A stretch of DNA of 15,619 nucleotides from Methanoregula sp. (lineage in GTDB: Archaea; Halobacteriota; Methanomicrobia; Methanomicrobiales; Methanospirillaceae): assembly GCA_023228295.1 (NCBI GenBank), contig JALOBP010000064.1, positions 1,745-17,363 on the forward strand, in the 5' to 3' direction. The notes under the pieces were generated by a model. The model saw only the letters and a program-made list of their open reading frames with translations. It had not been told where the DNA came from and made no database searches. A program made the position numbers and the translations under genes. Positions 12,939-15,619 of this stretch are shown here, one piece after another. Numbering within the stretch: position 1 is the first letter of the stretch; each line of letters begins with the position of its first letter.

Positions 12939-13790
12939 TCAGGTCCTCGTCGCCAGCAGGTCCAGGATCCTTTGTTCCCGCTCACCGGCAGGGGACGGGA
13001 CAACAGCCATTTTCTCATCGAACGTGGGGAGGTTCTGTTCATAGAAGATTCCAAGCGCGATCTTTGCATCGCTGGAATAGTCCCACTCCCGTGCTTTTGC
13101 ACAAGCCCTGGAGAAATCCGTCAGGTCGTAGTCCTCATGATCATATACCCGTTGCGAATAATAATCGGCAACCGGGAAGAATGTGGCGCAGATCTGAAGT
13201 ACGTCGATGAACGCAAAACCCCGGTGAGCGATGCCTCCACGGATCAGGCTCTCGAGCTGCTGCATTTTCTTTGTATAACCACGGGCAATGTAGGTTGCAC
13301 CGCTCGCAAGCATCAGTTCGAGGGGGTTGACGGGATACTCAGCCGTTCCAAGAGGGGTGGACTTGCCCCGGAACCCGAGTGGGGAAGTCGGGGTGTACTG
13401 CCCGGTGGTGAGCCCGTATACCCGGTTGTCGTGCACGATGACCGTGATATCGATGTTCCGTTTTGCGGCAAAGATGAGATGGTCCAGCCCTTCGGCATAA
13501 CAGTCGCCGTCCCCGCAACAGCAGATAACGGTAAGATCCGGGTTGGCCAGTTTGAGACCGGTTGCTACAGGAATTGTCCGGCCATGGAGAGAGTAGAAAC
13601 TGTTGATGTTGAGGTAATCCGCGATCTTGGCATGACAGCCGATACCGGTGACCAGCACGACATTATCAAGGGATTTGCCCTCGTTTTCCCTGCCGGCGAG
13701 GATATTCTTGAGGGCATGCTGGATGGTGAAGTTGCCGCAGCCCGGGCACCAGGTATTCTGTGCACCTGTGACGAGGTTCCTCCCGGTCAT
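12939..13790 (-). CDS. 2-oxoacid:ferredoxin oxidoreductase, beta subunit (TPP-binding)
   Basis: This 283-residue cytoplasmic subunit binds thiamine diphosphate and one [4Fe-4S] cluster and helps convert 2-oxoacids plus CoA to acyl-CoA, CO2 and reduced ferredoxin, or the reverse in CO2 fixation. Cluster cysteines are Cys15 and Cys18 in WCPGCGN, Cys52 in GIGCHAK and Cys201 in LQICATFFP. The TPP motif runs from GDGDCYAEG (93-101) to the Asn in VHDNRVYGLTTGQ (119-131). I take the ATG at 13790, one base after the TGA of the alpha gene, because GGAGGTGCTC precedes it; upstream in-frame residues lie within the alpha gene and are out of family. The two-subunit design with fused gamma-alpha fits OFOR/KGOR-like enzymes. 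The substrate (2-oxoglutarate, pyruvate or other) cannot be read with certainty. Confidence 0.95.
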   Translation of the reverse strand: MTGRNLVTGAQNTWCPGCGNFTIQHALKNILAGRENEGKSLDNVVLVTGIGCHAKIADYLNINSFYSLHGRTIPVATGLKLANPDLTVICCCGDGDCYAEGLDHLIFAAKRNIDITVIVHDNRVYGLTTGQYTPTSPLGFRGKSTPLGTAEYPVNPLELMLASGATYIARGYTKKMQQLESLIRGGIAHRGFAFIDVLQICATFFPVADYYSQRVYDHEDYDLTDFSRACAKAREWDYSSDAKIALGIFYEQNLPTFDEKMAVVPSPAGEREQRILDLLATRT

Positions 13791-13791
13791 T

Positions 13792-15447
13792 TCAGAGCAC
13801 CTCCCGGATCCGCCCGGCAAGATCTTCCGGTGTGAACGGTCTCCCGTCAAAGCGAAGAATGGTGTCATGAACCGCGATCCCGTTGCACTGTGCAAGATCA
13901 GCCAGTTGGGCGGTGGAGCTTTCTTCGACTGCGATGAGGCGGGTTACACCGGCCAATGCCGTTTTTAACTGCTGCAATGGAAACGGGGTAAGGACAACGG
14001 GCCGGACCACGCGGAGCCCGAGTGAGGTGGCGGCTTCCTCACAGACCCCCCGGGTTGAGCCCCAGCAGAGGATTGCCGTTGCTGCATCCCTGATGCCGGA
14101 TACGTCCACTACGGTGTATCGTGCAATTTCCGTAACAAGAACCTGCCCTTTTCTCATGCGCTTCTGTACCATACGTACCACAACTGCCGCATCCTCGGTC
14201 GTGATTCCGGATTCATCGTGGGCATAACTGTTCACCTTGACAATGGCACCGGGGCTGCCGGCAAATGCAAGAGGCGGGATCCCGGATGGGGTATCGGCAT
14301 ACCGCAGATAATCTCCCTTCCGGTCCCATGTGACAGGATCTCCGGACGTTGGCTTGTCCGGGGAGGGAAGATCCACACTGTACGTCCCTTCCGAGAGGGT
14401 CTTGTCCGTAAGAATAAATGCCGGCAGCTGGCAGCGCCATGCAAGTTCCATTGCCCGGGCAGACCAGAGTATTGCTTCGGATGCATCACCCGGTGCAACA
14501 ATCAGGCGGGGAAATTCTCCCTGCCCGGCATGAAGGACAAAACGAAGATCTGACTGCCCGGTGTAGGTTGGAAGACCCGTTGAAGGACCTGTGCGCTGGG
14601 ACATCAGGATCACAACCGGGAGTTCTGCCATGCCGGCAAGGGAAAGCCCTTCGGTCATCAGGCAGAACCCCCCACCGGAAGTGCCAACCGCTGCCCGTTT
14701 TCCGGCAGCGGCAAACCCGAGTGCCATCAGGATCACGGCAATCTCGTTCTCCGGGTGCACGACCGTGATGCCGAACCGCGTATTCTCCCCGGCAAGGAAA
14801 TGGAGCAGGCTTGAGGAAGGGGTCATCGGGTAGGAGACATAGGCATCCAGGCCGCCACGGACAAGACCAATACCGACCGCTTCGTTGCCGGTCAGCAGGG
14901 GGCGGGGAGGGTTTGCGCACCGGGGGATCGGGCGGACGGTTGCAAGCTGGTCATAGGCACGCTGTGCCACCCGCAGGTTCAGGTCAGCACCTTTCGGGAC
15001 GTGAGCATGGAAAACCTGCTCCACCGTCTCCCAACTGATACCTGCGGCTTTTGCAAATCCCCCGATGAATGCAGAATTCCCCATGATCTCCGGTGCATTT
15101 TCCTGCACAAGGATTTCCTTGACCGGAACCACCTGCCCGTCGGCTTTCACAAGCCCTTTGGTGAAGAGGAGGGCTGAACTCGGGTTTTGCTGGTTCTGGT
15201 GCATCTCAACTGTGGCCTGGTCGAGTGCAAGAATAAAATCCACCTTTTCACGACAGGTCCCGGGGCTCCGGGCACTTTTTGACCCGCGGACAATGGCAAA
15301 GTTGTGGCCACCACGGATCAGTGACGGATAATCGAAGTTTACGTACACGGAATAGCCAATATGGTTGAGCAGCTGGGCGACCATTGAGCCGGCACTGTTG
15401 ATACCATCTCCCGCTTTTCCCCCGATCAGGACTGCAACATCATTCAT
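13792..15447 (-). CDS. 2-oxoacid:ferredoxin oxidoreductase, fused gamma-alpha subunit
   Basis: This 551-residue protein joins the gamma domain (about 1-175) and the alpha pyrimidine-binding domain (about 185-551) of the 2-oxoacid:ferredoxin oxidoreductase family. The gamma part shows IGGKAGDGINSAG (8-20) and YPSLIRGGHNFA (40-51). The alpha part shows GNEAVGIG (187-194), YPMTPSS (206-212), TSGGGFCLMTEGLSLAGMAE (256-275) and QRTGPSTGLPTYTGQSDL (284-301), where the family usually has QRPGPSTGLPT. I chose the ATG at 15447, preceded by GGGGGA; 20 further in-frame residues upstream do not resemble the family. No delta (ferredoxin-like) subunit is fused or adjacent, so an external ferredoxin must carry the electrons. 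Most methanogens use four separate subunits for pyruvate and 2-oxoglutarate, so this is an additional, bacterial- or Sulfolobus-style architecture. Confidence 0.95.
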   Translation of the reverse strand: MNDVAVLIGGKAGDGINSAGSMVAQLLNHIGYSVYVNFDYPSLIRGGHNFAIVRGSKSARSPGTCREKVDFILALDQATVEMHQNQQNPSSALLFTKGLVKADGQVVPVKEILVQENAPEIMGNSAFIGGFAKAAGISWETVEQVFHAHVPKGADLNLRVAQRAYDQLATVRPIPRCANPPRPLLTGNEAVGIGLVRGGLDAYVSYPMTPSSSLLHFLAGENTRFGITVVHPENEIAVILMALGFAAAGKRAAVGTSGGGFCLMTEGLSLAGMAELPVVILMSQRTGPSTGLPTYTGQSDLRFVLHAGQGEFPRLIVAPGDASEAILWSARAMELAWRCQLPAFILTDKTLSEGTYSVDLPSPDKPTSGDPVTWDRKGDYLRYADTPSGIPPLAFAGSPGAIVKVNSYAHDESGITTEDAAVVVRMVQKRMRKGQVLVTEIARYTVVDVSGIRDAATAILCWGSTRGVCEEAATSLGLRVVRPVVLTPFPLQQLKTALAGVTRLIAVEESSTAQLADLAQCNGIAVHDTILRFDGRPFTPEDLAGRIREVL

Positions 15448-15585
15448 GGTTTTCCCCCGTATGTTCTGATAATACCGCAGGTATGGAAAAATGTTGGCAT
15501 AGGACACACCGTGAAGGGATGAGCAGATACGCCGGAAGGGGAAAACCAGGCAGTTCCGGAAGATGCACCCGGGAATAATATGGAT

Positions 15586-15597
15586 CAGTATATTAAA
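15586..15597 (-). promoter_or_regulatory. TATA-like box upstream of the oxidoreductase operon
   Basis: TTTAATATACTG on the minus strand is a good TATA match. It would place the transcript start near 15567 and leave a leader of about 120 bases before the ATG at 15447. I saw no riboswitch fold in that leader. It is also possible that this box belongs to something else and that a weaker box near 15475 is used. Confidence 0.35.
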
Positions 15598-15619
15598 ATA
15601 ATCCGGAATCTATCAACAG

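Noticed and set aside
12288..13835. Long plus-strand open frame of 515 codons
   Set aside because: It lies antisense to the beta subunit and the membrane protein, both of which have clear family or helix patterns. Its translation is rich in Arg, Glu, Gly and Pro with no domain pattern, as expected for the mirror frame of GC-rich genes.
1..15619. CRISPR arrays, tRNA or rRNA genes, insertion sequences
   Set aside because: No regularly spaced repeats, cloverleaf-like sequences with CCA-type ends, or transposase motifs with terminal inverted repeats were seen in a reading of both strands by eye.

Overview
The window looks like chromosome of a methanogenic archaeon, most likely of the Methanomicrobiales (a Methanoregula-like organism is my best guess; this is inference). 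The signs are an F420H2-oxidase-type flavodiiron protein with rubredoxin and desulfoferrodoxin, a NifH-like/NifD-like reductase cluster, a two-subunit 2-oxoacid:ferredoxin oxidoreductase, PAS-only signalling, archaeal TATA-like boxes with several apparently leaderless starts, and GC-rich coding DNA. Every intact gene I can support lies on the minus strand, so the window reads from right (15619) to left (1).

In transcription order the layout is as follows. (a) 15447-12939: a gamma-alpha fused subunit and a beta subunit of a 2-oxoacid:ferredoxin oxidoreductase, one base apart. (b) 12842-11680: a multi-pass membrane protein of unknown function, followed in the same frame by a TGA and then by protein-like sequence with one more frame change, probably a decayed C-terminal domain. 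(c) 11536-10934: a UPF0316/DUF2179-type membrane protein. (d) 10759-10253: a TspO/MBR protein. (e) 10182-8317: an OLD/RecF-like AAA ATPase and a small TOPRIM-like protein, in the same frame and separated only by TAG-GGT, a candidate two-gene defence module. (f) 8265-6507: rubredoxin, fprA and desulfoferrodoxin, an oxygen and superoxide detoxification operon. (g) 6439-4982: a TrkH-type potassium transporter subunit. (h) 4893-1949: a NifH-like reductase and two different short NifD/NifK-like proteins, with overlapping ORFs, forming a nitrogenase-like enzyme of unknown substrate. (i) 1858-1448: a small orphan protein with its own TATA box. (j) 1267-386: a double-PAS protein without an output domain. 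(k) 1-385: no intact gene; it holds what looks like the broken C-terminal end of a plus-strand beta-rich protein, T-tracts and a small GC hairpin.

The strongest candidate for an undescribed system is (h). It has the electron-donor ATPase and two distinct catalytic-type subunits, both keeping three P-cluster-type cysteines. It lacks FeMo-cofactor ligands and cofactor-assembly genes, so it is not a classical nitrogenase; the two dissimilar subunits also do not fit the known F430 enzyme CfbCD, which uses one NifD-like protein. Second is (e), whose one-stop-codon split of an OLD-like ATPase-TOPRIM architecture is directly visible. No tRNA, rRNA, CRISPR array or insertion sequence was recognised.
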